Source: CAXFCD01 sp964001155
GTDB lineage: Bacteria; Fidelibacterota; Marinisomatia; Marinisomatales; UBA1611
Direction of reading: 5' to 3'
DNA: 26,011 bases
NCBI GenBank assembly: GCA_964001155.1
Contig: CAXFCD010000020.1
Coordinates: 1 to 26,011, forward strand
Position numbers and translations under genes: made by a program. Each line of letters starts with the position of its first letter. Positions within the stretch are counted from its first letter, which is position 1. The notes beneath the pieces are model-generated. The model searched no databases, was not told the DNA's origin, and was given only the letters and a program-made list of their open reading frames with translations. Shown in pieces: positions 15,678 to 23,612 of this stretch.

Positions 15678-16839
15678 TTTAAAAGGAAAAAATATCCTCA
15701 TACGGGTGGATTTTAATGTGCCCATAAAGGGAGAAAGGGTCACTAATAATTTTCGAATCAAATCAGCCTTACCCACGATAAATACTTGTTTGGAAGCAGG
15801 TGCAGCGGTGGTGCTCATGTCTCATTTAGGGCGTCCGAAAGGAGAAGTAGATCCGGAATTGAGCTTGATTCCTGTGGGCGAAGAATTAGCAGGGCTCATG
15901 GAAATGCCCATCAAATTTTCTGATGATTGTGTTTCCGGTGATGCCATAGATACCTCGTTAAGTCTTAAACAAGGGGAAATTCATTTATTGGAAAACTTAC
16001 GGTTTCATGAGGGCGAAAAATCAAATGATCATTCTTTTGCATCCCGGTTGGCTCGACATGGGCAAATCTATATTAATGATGCATTCGGGACTGCCCATCG
16101 TGCCCATGCGTCAAATGTGGGTGTGGCTGCTCATTTCAAACATGCAGGAATCGGTTGGCTCATGGACAAGGAAATCAATTTCTTAGATCGATTTATGCAG
16201 AGGCCAAATCGACCACTTACCCTGATTTTAGGCGGTGCTAAGATTGGCAGTAAATTGGCGCTAATTGATAGGTTCATTGAAAAGGCAGACCATATCATCA
16301 TCGGCGGCGGCATGGCATTCACATTCCTGAAAGCACGGGGAAAAGAAGTAGGCGGTTCTTTGGTGGATGAAACCATGATCTCAACTGCAAAGAATATTCT
16401 AAATCGTGCTCGACAAAAAAGTGTACGCCTCCATTTACCCGAAGATGTAATTTGTGGAAAAAATATGAGCGATTCGGAACCCAAAGGGCCATGTCAAATC
16501 AATAACATTCCAGCCGACTTGATGGGCTTGGATATTGGCCCAGAATCCATCGATTCATTTAACGCTATTTTAGATCAATCTGAAACGGTGGTTTGGAATG
16601 GCCCCATGGGCGTTTTTGAGGCGAAAGGTTTTGATGTAGGTACTCGGGAATTGGGAATTAATTTAGCAAATTGTGTAGATAAAGGTACGAAAGTCATTGT
16701 GGGTGGAGGAGACACTTCTGCAGCGACTGAAAAATTTGGCCTGAGTAAATTGATGACCCATGTATCCACCGGTGGTGGTGCATCTTTGGAATTATTAAGC
16801 GGGAAACAACTTCCTGCCCTGAAAGCATTGGAGATATAA
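15652..16839 (+). CDS. pgk: Phosphoglycerate kinase (395 aa)
   Basis: Glycolytic/gluconeogenic phosphoglycerate kinase (1,3-bisphosphoglycerate plus ADP to 3-phosphoglycerate plus ATP), cytoplasmic. Motifs in order: RVDFNVP (Asp20, Asn22), SHLGRPKG, ENLRFHEGEKSND, INDAFGTAHRAHAS, LGGAKIGSK, WNGPMGVFE and the nucleotide-site VGGGDTSAATEKFG, then STGGGASLELLSGKQLPAL. Length is standard for bacterial PGK. The start ATG lies inside comF; its N-terminus MIRTLKAFDLKGKNILIRVDFN aligns with the family start. Stop TAA is one base before tpiA, forming a comF-pgk-tpiA-secG operon. Confidence 0.98.
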   Translation: MIRTLKAFDLKGKNILIRVDFNVPIKGERVTNNFRIKSALPTINTCLEAGAAVVLMSHLGRPKGEVDPELSLIPVGEELAGLMEMPIKFSDDCVSGDAIDTSLSLKQGEIHLLENLRFHEGEKSNDHSFASRLARHGQIYINDAFGTAHRAHASNVGVAAHFKHAGIGWLMDKEINFLDRFMQRPNRPLTLILGGAKIGSKLALIDRFIEKADHIIIGGGMAFTFLKARGKEVGGSLVDETMISTAKNILNRARQKSVRLHLPEDVICGKNMSDSEPKGPCQINNIPADLMGLDIGPESIDSFNAILDQSETVVWNGPMGVFEAKGFDVGTRELGINLANCVDKGTKVIVGGGDTSAATEKFGLSKLMTHVSTGGGASLELLSGKQLPALKALEI

Positions 16840-16840
16840 C

Positions 16841-17599
16841 ATGGAATTAACACCGATTGTTGCCGGAAACTGGAAGATGCACAAAACCCCAAAAGATGGG
16901 CACTCTTTCGTCGAAAAAACAACGAATTTGCTTTTGGAAATCAATCATGTTTCCGTTATTTTCGCCCCGCCTTTTACGGGGCTTTTTGACATAGATGTGC
17001 AACCGCCTTTTTATTTGGCAGCCCAAAATTGCCATTGGGAAGAACAGGGCGCTTATACCGGTGAAATTTCAGTGGCTATGATTCGAGATTGCAGTGCCGA
17101 ATATGTGATTTTAGGACACTCGGAACGCCGCCATGTTTTTGGTGAAACGGATAACTGGATCAACAGGAAAGTGATAGCAGTTCTGGCTGGTGGTCTAAAA
17201 CCAATACTCTGTATTGGAGAAACACTGGACCAACGTGAAGCAGGAGAAACCGATCTGGTCTTAAAAAACCAATTAGAACAAGGTTTGGCTGAAGTAGAAT
17301 CATTGCAGAATATTGTTATTGCTTATGAACCAGTTTGGGCGATAGGCACAGGCGTAACCGCAACGATTAACCAAGTTGAATCAGCTCATGAATCTGTTCG
17401 AGGAATCTTGAAAGAAATATTTCCTGATTCAAATGACATTCATGTCCTATATGGCGGATCCGTCAAACCGGCAAATGCTGAAGAATTGATTCAAGTCCCT
17501 GGCGTGAACGGATTTTTAATCGGCGGTGCAAGTTTAGACGTTGAATCGTTTACATCCATAACCCGAACGGTAGAAACCGTTCAAAAGAGGAACTTATGA
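16841..17599 (+). CDS. tpiA: Triosephosphate isomerase (252 aa)
   Basis: Isomerises glyceraldehyde-3-phosphate and dihydroxyacetone phosphate in glycolysis. Catalytic residues are intact: Asn10/Lys12 in GNWKMHKT, His93 in LGHSERRHVF, and Glu163 in AYEPVWAIGTG; the phosphate-binding YGGSVKPANA and GGASLD loops follow. Length is normal. It starts one base after pgk and its stop overlaps the ATG of secG by four bases (ATGA), so it is co-transcribed and coupled. Confidence 0.98.
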   Translation: MELTPIVAGNWKMHKTPKDGHSFVEKTTNLLLEINHVSVIFAPPFTGLFDIDVQPPFYLAAQNCHWEEQGAYTGEISVAMIRDCSAEYVILGHSERRHVFGETDNWINRKVIAVLAGGLKPILCIGETLDQREAGETDLVLKNQLEQGLAEVESLQNIVIAYEPVWAIGTGVTATINQVESAHESVRGILKEIFPDSNDIHVLYGGSVKPANAEELIQVPGVNGFLIGGASLDVESFTSITRTVETVQKRNL

Positions 17600-17943
17600 C
17601 AGGATTTTTAATCATAGTACACACAATTGTCAGCATTTTGCTGATTTCAGTAGTTCTGATGCAGGCTAGTCAAGGTGGCGGTTTGTCCGGGACCTTTGGC
17701 GGACAAGCAGCCAGTTCTATGCTGGGAGGACAAAATGCAGGAAATGTATTGAGTCGTATCACCACTTGGTTGGCGACTTTATTTTTAGCGCTGGCTATTT
17801 TGATCAGTATGTTGAGCGGACCATCCACAGGAACATCATCTTCCATTGTAAGACAAGCAGCGGAAGAACGACCTGTTGTTCCTAATACGGAACAATTACC
17901 CACCGGACCGGAAGGGACTCTAGATCTTGGTGGCGATCAGTAA
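17596..17943 (+). CDS. secG: Preprotein translocase subunit SecG (115 aa)
   Basis: SecG is the small accessory subunit of the SecYEG channel. Two hydrophobic segments (about residues 3-20 and 53-72) flank a Gly/Ser-rich loop containing GGGLSGTFGGQAASSMLGG, the family signature; the C-terminal tail is acidic and low-complexity. Position just downstream of tpiA is a common bacterial arrangement. ATGA overlap with the tpiA stop. Confidence 0.92.
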   Translation: MTGFLIIVHTIVSILLISVVLMQASQGGGLSGTFGGQAASSMLGGQNAGNVLSRITTWLATLFLALAILISMLSGPSTGTSSSIVRQAAEERPVVPNTEQLPTGPEGTLDLGGDQ

Positions 17944-18054
17944 TCAATTTGTTGAAGTGATGGAACTGCCCGAAGAAATTCACAAAAAGCCAATGTGATC
18001 TGGGTATGCACGCATCATTGAATGAATAATGAGGAAAAAAATCAAAGCACTAAT

Positions 18055-18138
18055 GCCGAAGTGGTGGAACTGGTAGACACGCTGTCTTGAGGGGGCAGTG
18101 GGGGAAACCCCGTGCCGGTTCGAGTCCGGCCTTCGGCA
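18055..18138 (+). tRNA. tRNA-Leu(GAG)
   Basis: An 84-base class II cloverleaf: acceptor GCCGAAG/CTTCGGC, D-arm, anticodon stem CTGTC/GGCAG (one G-U) with loop TTGAGGG (anticodon GAG), a long variable arm with GGGG-AAA-CCCC, and T-arm GCCGG/CCGGC around TTCGAGT. Discriminator A; the genomic sequence continues CAG, so CCA is not encoded. The preceding stretch 17944-18054 is otherwise featureless. Confidence 0.97.
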
Positions 18139-18148
18139 CAGATCTTAA

Positions 18149-18180
18149 AAGTTCTGATTTTTCAGGACTTTTTTTATTTT
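18149..18180 (+). terminator. Terminator downstream of tRNA-Leu
   Basis: AAGTTCTGA (18149-18157) pairs with TCAGGACTT (18162-18170), nine pairs including one G-U, with TTTT loop, followed by a T-rich run (TTTTTATTTT). It closes the operon that ends with the tRNA. Confidence 0.8.
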
Positions 18181-18241
18181 CTTCATCATTGCTCAAAAGA
18201 ATTCCTTGGTTTAGATTTCCTGACTCTACATTTCAATTGAT

Positions 18242-19291
18242 ATGAAAAAACAACTCACTATACTAACATTCATCCTCGTTTGGTGCTCAGCAGCCTTGGC
18301 ACAGGATATAACGATTTTCTTTTTGAAAGACGGGTCCATTGTCCAGGGAAAAGTAGTGAATGAGAATCAACATCGAATTTTCCTTAAGACTGATCAGGGA
18401 ACCGTTAAAATTTTACCAAAGGATATCATTGGCCGGGAGGACTTGGCGAAAAAAGGTGACCTGACCTTTATGTCCGACCGAGTTGATTACCTTCAAAAAA
18501 ATATCAATCAGTTGACGGGACAAATAAATTATATGAATGATTCTTTAAAGGTCGCCTTGGATGACCTATATGAATTATTTAAGAATTTGGAGGTGTTACA
18601 AAATGAGTTTGAAATTGATCTTTTAAGACTTCATTCCCAAGGCAGAGAGCAGAAAAAACAAATTGAATATGTTCAGGGTGACTTGGTAAATCAGCGGGTG
18701 GATATTGCCGTAAATCGCCAGGAAATGGGCGGCATTGATGATACAGTAACAACCCTGAACAAACAACTAGCCTTGGCAAAGAAAAAATTAGAAACGACTA
18801 CAAATCAATCTTATCTGATTTCCGGGACTATTTCCAATATCAACCATGATATTTCAGAGACCAAGGCTGCACAACAAAACCAGCAAAACCAGATTGATAT
18901 TATGGCTGGATCTCTTGCAAACTTGATTCAGGAGGTTCAACAAGTCCAAAATAGTTTTTCAGCAGTCGAAGAAGGAATAAAATCAAATCAGGACGCAATT
19001 CGAAAATTAGCAGAAAATTTAAGCGCACAAACGGAAGAACTCACATCTGGGATGGGAGAAATGTCAGATGATTTTAATCAACAAATGAAAACAATTGGTC
19101 AAACGCTTGATGATCAAGATAATAAATCATTAAGAGCGCGGAAAAAGATTTTAAATGATCTCAATGATTTCAAAGATGAATTTTCAAAGCTAAAAGGTAA
19201 AGTCACCAGTCTGAATAATGATATTAATTCATTGGAAGGTGATATCAAGGCAATTAATAAAAAAGTAGACAATATACCTACCGGTGAATAG
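18242..19291 (+). CDS. Exported coiled-coil protein with N-terminal SH3/Sm-like domain (349 aa)
   Basis: Signal peptide (residues 1-20, ending ALAQ). Residues about 23-65 form a small beta domain (FFLKDGSIVQGKVVNENQ, then IFLKTDQGTVKILPKDI) resembling an Sm/SH3-type barrel. From about 75 to the end are long heptad-patterned helices rich in Gln, Asn, Glu, Lys and Leu, i.e. an extended coiled coil. No enzyme motif. Likely periplasmic or outer-membrane-facing, possibly a structural spacer or tethering protein. No Shine-Dalgarno before the ATG. Other identity not recognised. Confidence 0.75.
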   Translation: MKKQLTILTFILVWCSAALAQDITIFFLKDGSIVQGKVVNENQHRIFLKTDQGTVKILPKDIIGREDLAKKGDLTFMSDRVDYLQKNINQLTGQINYMNDSLKVALDDLYELFKNLEVLQNEFEIDLLRLHSQGREQKKQIEYVQGDLVNQRVDIAVNRQEMGGIDDTVTTLNKQLALAKKKLETTTNQSYLISGTISNINHDISETKAAQQNQQNQIDIMAGSLANLIQEVQQVQNSFSAVEEGIKSNQDAIRKLAENLSAQTEELTSGMGEMSDDFNQQMKTIGQTLDDQDNKSLRARKKILNDLNDFKDEFSKLKGKVTSLNNDINSLEGDIKAINKKVDNIPTGE

Positions 19292-19391
19292 CGTTTCAGT
19301 TTTGCTATCCTTCAAGAAAATTTATTAAAATCCGACCCCAAAATTTTCAAGTTTTTTACAAAGTAAACTCTAAAGAGAGAATGAGGTAACC

Positions 19392-20690
19392 ATGGTATAT
19401 AGTTTGCGAACATTTATACTCCTTTTCACAATTACCCTGGTCTTTGCACAAGATCCGGAAAACTTATTAAGCATAGGAGAATCACAATTATCTTCCGGTG
19501 CCTATACTGAAGCAGAATCTTCCTTTAATGCAGCACTGCAAGCAGACCCGTCTTTTGCGCCGGCGTTGCAGGCATTATCGAAATTGTACCTCCATAAAGG
19601 TGATTTGAAAAAAGCCAACGAATATTCTATTCAAGCCGTGCAGGCGGATGAAGATTTTCGAGATTGGGCTACCCAGATTGGGAAAATTACGGAGCATATC
19701 CAAAATGGGAACCGGAATGTTCAGCAGAGTTTGTTTGATGAAGCAATCAAGGATTATGAAGCTATTTCTGCAGCCCACCCCTATTTTCCTGATGCCGAAT
19801 TCTATAAAGGGTTAACCCGGTTTCGCCAAAAAGATATCGAAGGAGCTGCTCACCATTTTAGTGAAGCGTTGAAAATTTATCCTGATCATCCGAAAGCAAG
19901 AAAAGGATTGGACAATGTAACCAAACAATTTCTGAATGCGGGGAATAAATCCTATAAAAGGGGCGACTTAGGCAAAGCAACCTCTTACTACGAAAAAGCT
20001 CTGAAGTATGATCCAAATTTTTATTTAGCTTATTTCCAATTGGGTGTTTTGGAGAAAAAACAAGGAAACTCAAGGGCAGCCATCCAAAACCTGCAAAAAG
20101 TCTTGGAGATTAAACCGGGTCATGATAAAACATGGTTCACCTTGGGGACTGCTTATGAGTCTGATGGAGACATAGATGAAGCGATCATGCATTATAATAA
20201 AGCCATAGAAATTAATCCCGGTTATTCCAAAGCTTATGGGAACCTTGGCAAGTTATACACGGAAAAACAAGAGTACAAGCAAGCAGAGGATGTATTAAAA
20301 ACGGTCACTCAAATTGATGCAAGTTATGCAGATGGTTTTATGCGCTTGGGAATTCTGTATTTGGAGCAGGAAAACTTTGAAGAGGCTGCAGAAAATTTGT
20401 CTATGGCCGCAAGTTTAGATGATAAGGATTATTTCAAATTTTTTAATTTGGCATCTGCCTACAATAAAATTCAAAAATATAATGAAGCTGCAAATGCTGC
20501 TCAATCCTGTGTGGATTTAAAACGGAAATTCGGGGGTGGCTGGATGGAATTGGGAATGGCAGAATTAGGGAATAAAAATAAAACACGAGCCAAGAAGCAT
20601 TTTGAGGAAGCAAAAAAAGATCGGGATTGGAGAGAATTGGCAGAAAGAGAAATAGACAAGATTATGAATCCCGCCAAGTACGAGAAATAG
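19392..20690 (+). CDS. Exported TPR-repeat protein (432 aa)
   Basis: The signal peptide (to about residue 19, AQ) is followed by about ten tetratricopeptide repeats (about residues 25-425), for example SYYEKALKYDPNFYLAYFQLG and HYNKAIEINPGYSKAYGNLG. These give a solenoid for protein contacts. The ATG at 19392 follows GAGGT, a modest ribosome binding site. The gene ends five bases before the ATG of the HAD gene, so they may share a transcript. A periplasmic location is inferred from the signal peptide. Partner unknown; the adjacent exported coiled-coil protein is a candidate. Confidence 0.85.
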   Translation: MVYSLRTFILLFTITLVFAQDPENLLSIGESQLSSGAYTEAESSFNAALQADPSFAPALQALSKLYLHKGDLKKANEYSIQAVQADEDFRDWATQIGKITEHIQNGNRNVQQSLFDEAIKDYEAISAAHPYFPDAEFYKGLTRFRQKDIEGAAHHFSEALKIYPDHPKARKGLDNVTKQFLNAGNKSYKRGDLGKATSYYEKALKYDPNFYLAYFQLGVLEKKQGNSRAAIQNLQKVLEIKPGHDKTWFTLGTAYESDGDIDEAIMHYNKAIEINPGYSKAYGNLGKLYTEKQEYKQAEDVLKTVTQIDASYADGFMRLGILYLEQENFEEAAENLSMAASLDDKDYFKFFNLASAYNKIQKYNEAANAAQSCVDLKRKFGGGWMELGMAELGNKNKTRAKKHFEEAKKDRDWRELAEREIDKIMNPAKYEK

Positions 20691-20695
20691 TCTCT

Positions 20696-21394
20696 ATGCC
20701 AAACCAAGTGATTAAGGGTGTTGTTTTTGATTTAGATAATACCCTGTTAGACTTCATGAAAATGAAGGAATTTGCAGTAAAGGCAGCTATCAAAGGGATG
20801 ATTGAAGCGGGCTTGGAGGTTGATGAAGAAAATTCTTACGGCGAAATCATTGCTATTTATGAAGAATTTGGATGGGAAAATCAAAAAGTTTTTGACGTAT
20901 TTTTAGAAAAGTCCATTGGTCGGGTGGATAATAAATTTCTTGCTGCGGGCATCGTTGCTTATCGTCGAGCCCGGGAAGCAAATCTCATGGCTTACCCCAA
21001 TGTGAATAAAACCCTCATGGCTTTGGCAAAGTCCGGCATTAAAATGGCAGTTGTTTCCGACGCGCCCAGCCGGGAAGCCTGGATGCGAATCTATTATTTA
21101 AATCTTTATCATTTCTTTGATGTGGTCATCACCCACGATGAAAGTGGTGAAAGAAAACCATCCCCAAAACCGTTTCAACTAGCATTGGATGGTTTGTGTC
21201 TTCAACCGGAAGAAACGATCATGATTGGTGACTGGCCGGAACGAGATGTGGTGGGCGCCCAGCAGATTGGAATGAAAACTGCTTTCGCCCGATACGGTGA
21301 TACATTCGGGACGGTTCATTCAGGCGCAGACTGGGAAATCAATGACATTCATGAATTAGTCAACATCATCAGCGAGCTCAACGGAGGTGGCTGA
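20696..21394 (+). CDS. HAD-superfamily hydrolase (232 aa)
   Basis: The ATG at 20696, five bases after the TPR stop, is preferred over an in-frame ATG at 20627 inside the TPR gene because it gives the family-typical N-terminus ahead of FDLDNTLLDF (nucleophile Asp12, Asp14). Motif II is VVSDAPS, motif III the Lys of ERKPSPKPF, and motif IV IGDWPERDVVGAQQIGM. This is a phosphatase-type HAD with a helical cap inserted between motifs I and II. Substrate cannot be told; phosphoglycolate phosphatase or a haloacid dehalogenase-like activity are options. It overlaps the next gene's start region by eight bases, pointing to an operon. Confidence 0.85.
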   Translation: MPNQVIKGVVFDLDNTLLDFMKMKEFAVKAAIKGMIEAGLEVDEENSYGEIIAIYEEFGWENQKVFDVFLEKSIGRVDNKFLAAGIVAYRRAREANLMAYPNVNKTLMALAKSGIKMAVVSDAPSREAWMRIYYLNLYHFFDVVITHDESGERKPSPKPFQLALDGLCLQPEETIMIGDWPERDVVGAQQIGMKTAFARYGDTFGTVHSGADWEINDIHELVNIISELNGGG

Positions 21395-21749
21395 CCTTTT
21401 TATTGGAACGGACCTGGTAGAGGTGGCCAGGATTCGCTCCGCTATCGCAGAAACCGGAGATCGGTTTCTGAATCGAATATATACAGAAAAAGAGCAAGAA
21501 TACTGCCAATCCAAAGCCAGTCCGGAGATTCATTATGCAGGGCGGTTTGCTGCCAAGGAGGCGGTAATGAAAGCGCTGAAATCATCCGGTATGAATGAAC
21601 CGATATCTTTTGATGCCATTGATATTCAATCCTCAGAAACAGGGGAACCCATTGTGGTGATGGATCTGAAAAATGGCGGCGTTTGCAGAGTATCCATTTC
21701 CCATACTGATTCCCACGCTATTGCTTCAGCAATCTATACAACTGAATGA
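21387..21749 (+). CDS. acpS: Holo-[acyl-carrier-protein] synthase (120 aa)
   Basis: Transfers 4'-phosphopantetheine from CoA to acyl carrier protein in fatty acid synthesis. N-terminus FIGTDLVEVARI with Asp9, and RFAAKEAVMKAL with Glu58, are the Mg-binding residues; SISHTDSHAIASAI is the C-terminal family motif. The GTG at 21387 is the only credible start: a stop lies in frame at 21357 and no ATG follows before the active-site Asp. It overlaps the HAD gene by eight bases and its stop overlaps the next ATG by four. Confidence 0.95.
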   Translation: MADLFIGTDLVEVARIRSAIAETGDRFLNRIYTEKEQEYCQSKASPEIHYAGRFAAKEAVMKALKSSGMNEPISFDAIDIQSSETGEPIVVMDLKNGGVCRVSISHTDSHAIASAIYTTE

Positions 21750-23278
21750 GATTAATAACCCCGGACCAAGCCCGTGAATTGGATCGAGTCGCTATGGGTG
21801 ACATGGGTATTTCAGGTGAGATGCTCATGGGCAATGCTGGAAAACAGATAGCTGAAAAAGCCATGGAAATGATGGCTGATGTACACGATCCTCTTATTAT
21901 TATTTTGTGCGGAAAAGGTAATAATGGGGGAGACGGTTTTGCTGCTGCATCTATTTTATTTGAAAATAAATTCAAAATAAAAATTCATTCAATTCCTAAT
22001 ATAAATGGAATAAAAGATGATTCATTAATCTATTACTTGAAGTGTGAGTCCAATAATATTCCAATGTCATTCGGTCCTGATATTCCTGAACTCAATGAAC
22101 CGGATTTAATTATTGATGGGTTGCTCGGTACGGGATTTAAAGGTGTGGTGAGGGAGAACCTAATTCCCTGGATCGAATGGATCAATTCAGCCAAATCAAA
22201 TGTATTATCCATTGATATCCCTTCTGGGTTGGATGGAAATTCCGGGTTAGTGAATCCTGTGGCCGTTAAAGCAAATGCCACTGTAACCTTTGGGGCACCA
22301 AAACTGGGCAGTGTTTTTCGGCAAGGAAAAACCCATTCCGGGATGGTGTTTACCAATGAGATTGGTTTTCCAGATTTGGATACGATTGACATCCCAGCGT
22401 TACGGTGGGATTTATTTGATGAATACAATGTATCAGGCTATTTGGAAAAACCGAAGCCTGATACACACAAATATACAGCAGGAAAGGTGTTGGTGATTGC
22501 CGGATCAAAGGGGTTGACCGGTGCGGCAATTTTATCCACTTTCGGAGCTTTACGTACGGGGGCCGGACTCACGGTAACAACAGCACCCTCATCCTTGAAT
22601 GAGATCTTTGAACGATCAATTATCGAGGGGATGACACTTTCTTTAGAAGACAAGGGAAAAGGCTACATTCTTTCAGATCATTATGATGCCATCATGGAAA
22701 AAGTTGAATGGGCAGATGCGGTGGTTTTGGGACCCGGGTTGGGCAGGGCAGAAGGCACTCAGGCTTTAATCAAACACTTAGTCTCTGATATTGAAAAACC
22801 ATTAGTCTTGGATGCAGATGGATTATTTCCTTTTTTGGATCAAATGGATGAATTGAGCTCTCGGGAATTTCCTTTGATCATTACACCTCATTTAGGAGAA
22901 ATATCTCACTTGACCGATATAGATAAGGATAGAATCATTTCAGATTTTCCTAATGTAATGACAGAAGTTATGGCGAATTTTCGGCACATCGCGTTAGTTA
23001 AACAAGTGCCATCATGCACCTTTTACCAAAATGATGCCCGGGTCAATTCGTCCGGAAATCCCGGATTGGCAACCGGCGGAACAGGTGATGTGTTGGCTGG
23101 GATGATTGGCAGTTTCATTGCCCAAGGTATTGAACCATTTGATGCAGCCACCTTGGCATCTTTTATCCATGGAAAAGCATCTGATAGTCTTGTAGCTGAT
23201 AAAGGATTTCGTGGACAAATTTCATCCGATTTATTAGACAAAATTCCCTGCATCATTGGCACTTATGAAGGATCCTAA
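21746..23278 (+). CDS. nnr: Bifunctional NAD(P)H-hydrate epimerase/ADP-dependent dehydratase (510 aa)
   Basis: Repairs hydrated NADH/NADPH. The N-terminal YjeF epimerase domain (about 1-210) has GKGNNGGDGFAAAS (residues 56-69) and LIIDGLLGTGFKG; the C-terminal ribokinase-fold dehydratase (about 225-505) has KVLVIAGSKGLTGAAI and NPGLATGGTGDVLAGMI with Asp448 as catalytic base. The order acpS-nnr is common in bacteria. It starts within the acpS stop (ATGA) and overlaps the next gene by a few bases. Confidence 0.95.
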   Translation: MRLITPDQARELDRVAMGDMGISGEMLMGNAGKQIAEKAMEMMADVHDPLIIILCGKGNNGGDGFAAASILFENKFKIKIHSIPNINGIKDDSLIYYLKCESNNIPMSFGPDIPELNEPDLIIDGLLGTGFKGVVRENLIPWIEWINSAKSNVLSIDIPSGLDGNSGLVNPVAVKANATVTFGAPKLGSVFRQGKTHSGMVFTNEIGFPDLDTIDIPALRWDLFDEYNVSGYLEKPKPDTHKYTAGKVLVIAGSKGLTGAAILSTFGALRTGAGLTVTTAPSSLNEIFERSIIEGMTLSLEDKGKGYILSDHYDAIMEKVEWADAVVLGPGLGRAEGTQALIKHLVSDIEKPLVLDADGLFPFLDQMDELSSREFPLIITPHLGEISHLTDIDKDRIISDFPNVMTEVMANFRHIALVKQVPSCTFYQNDARVNSSGNPGLATGGTGDVLAGMIGSFIAQGIEPFDAATLASFIHGKASDSLVADKGFRGQISSDLLDKIPCIIGTYEGS

Positions 23279-23612
23279 AAATCAATTCGTTGCGTTTTTG
23301 GGGTTGATAATCCTGGGCTCCAGTATTCCCGGAGATTCCGTCCCGCCAGTTATCGGTCTAACTTGGGATAAATTGCTTCATGTTTTGGAGTATTCCATTG
23401 TGGGCTTGTTGGGATATAGAGCTTATTTTCCTGAAGTGAAAAATCCCTTCATTCTTGTCATTCCCTTTGGCATTTTATTCGGGTGTTGCGATGAAGCATG
23501 GCAATCCATGATTCCAGGTAGATTTCCCAGTCATTATGATGTTTTTGCCGATGGAATTGGCGTAATTTGTGGTGCCTTGACAGGGTCAGTCCTGTATAAA
23601 AAATTGCCATGA
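23265..23612 (+). CDS. VanZ-like membrane protein (115 aa)
   Basis: A small membrane protein of the VanZ-like family: hydrophobic segments (about residues 7-25, 37-52, 60-77 and 95-112) and the motif pattern DKLLHVLEY, DEAWQSMIPGR, SHYDVFADGIG. VanZ relatives occur near glycopeptide resistance genes but most, including this one, are of unknown function. The ATG at 23265 is preferred to the TTG at 23256. It overlaps nnr and, by four bases, recN. Confidence 0.8.
   Translation: MKDPKNQFVAFLGLIILGSSIPGDSVPPVIGLTWDKLLHVLEYSIVGLLGYRAYFPEVKNPFILVIPFGILFGCCDEAWQSMIPGRFPSHYDVFADGIGVICGALTGSVLYKKLP

Noticed and set aside
20627..20695. Upstream ATG giving the HAD protein 23 extra residues
   Set aside because: It lies inside the TPR gene and puts non-family residues ahead of the DxD motif; ATG 20696 fits better.
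23256..23264. TTG start for the VanZ-like gene
   Set aside because: An ATG three codons later is simpler and the extra residues are not supported.
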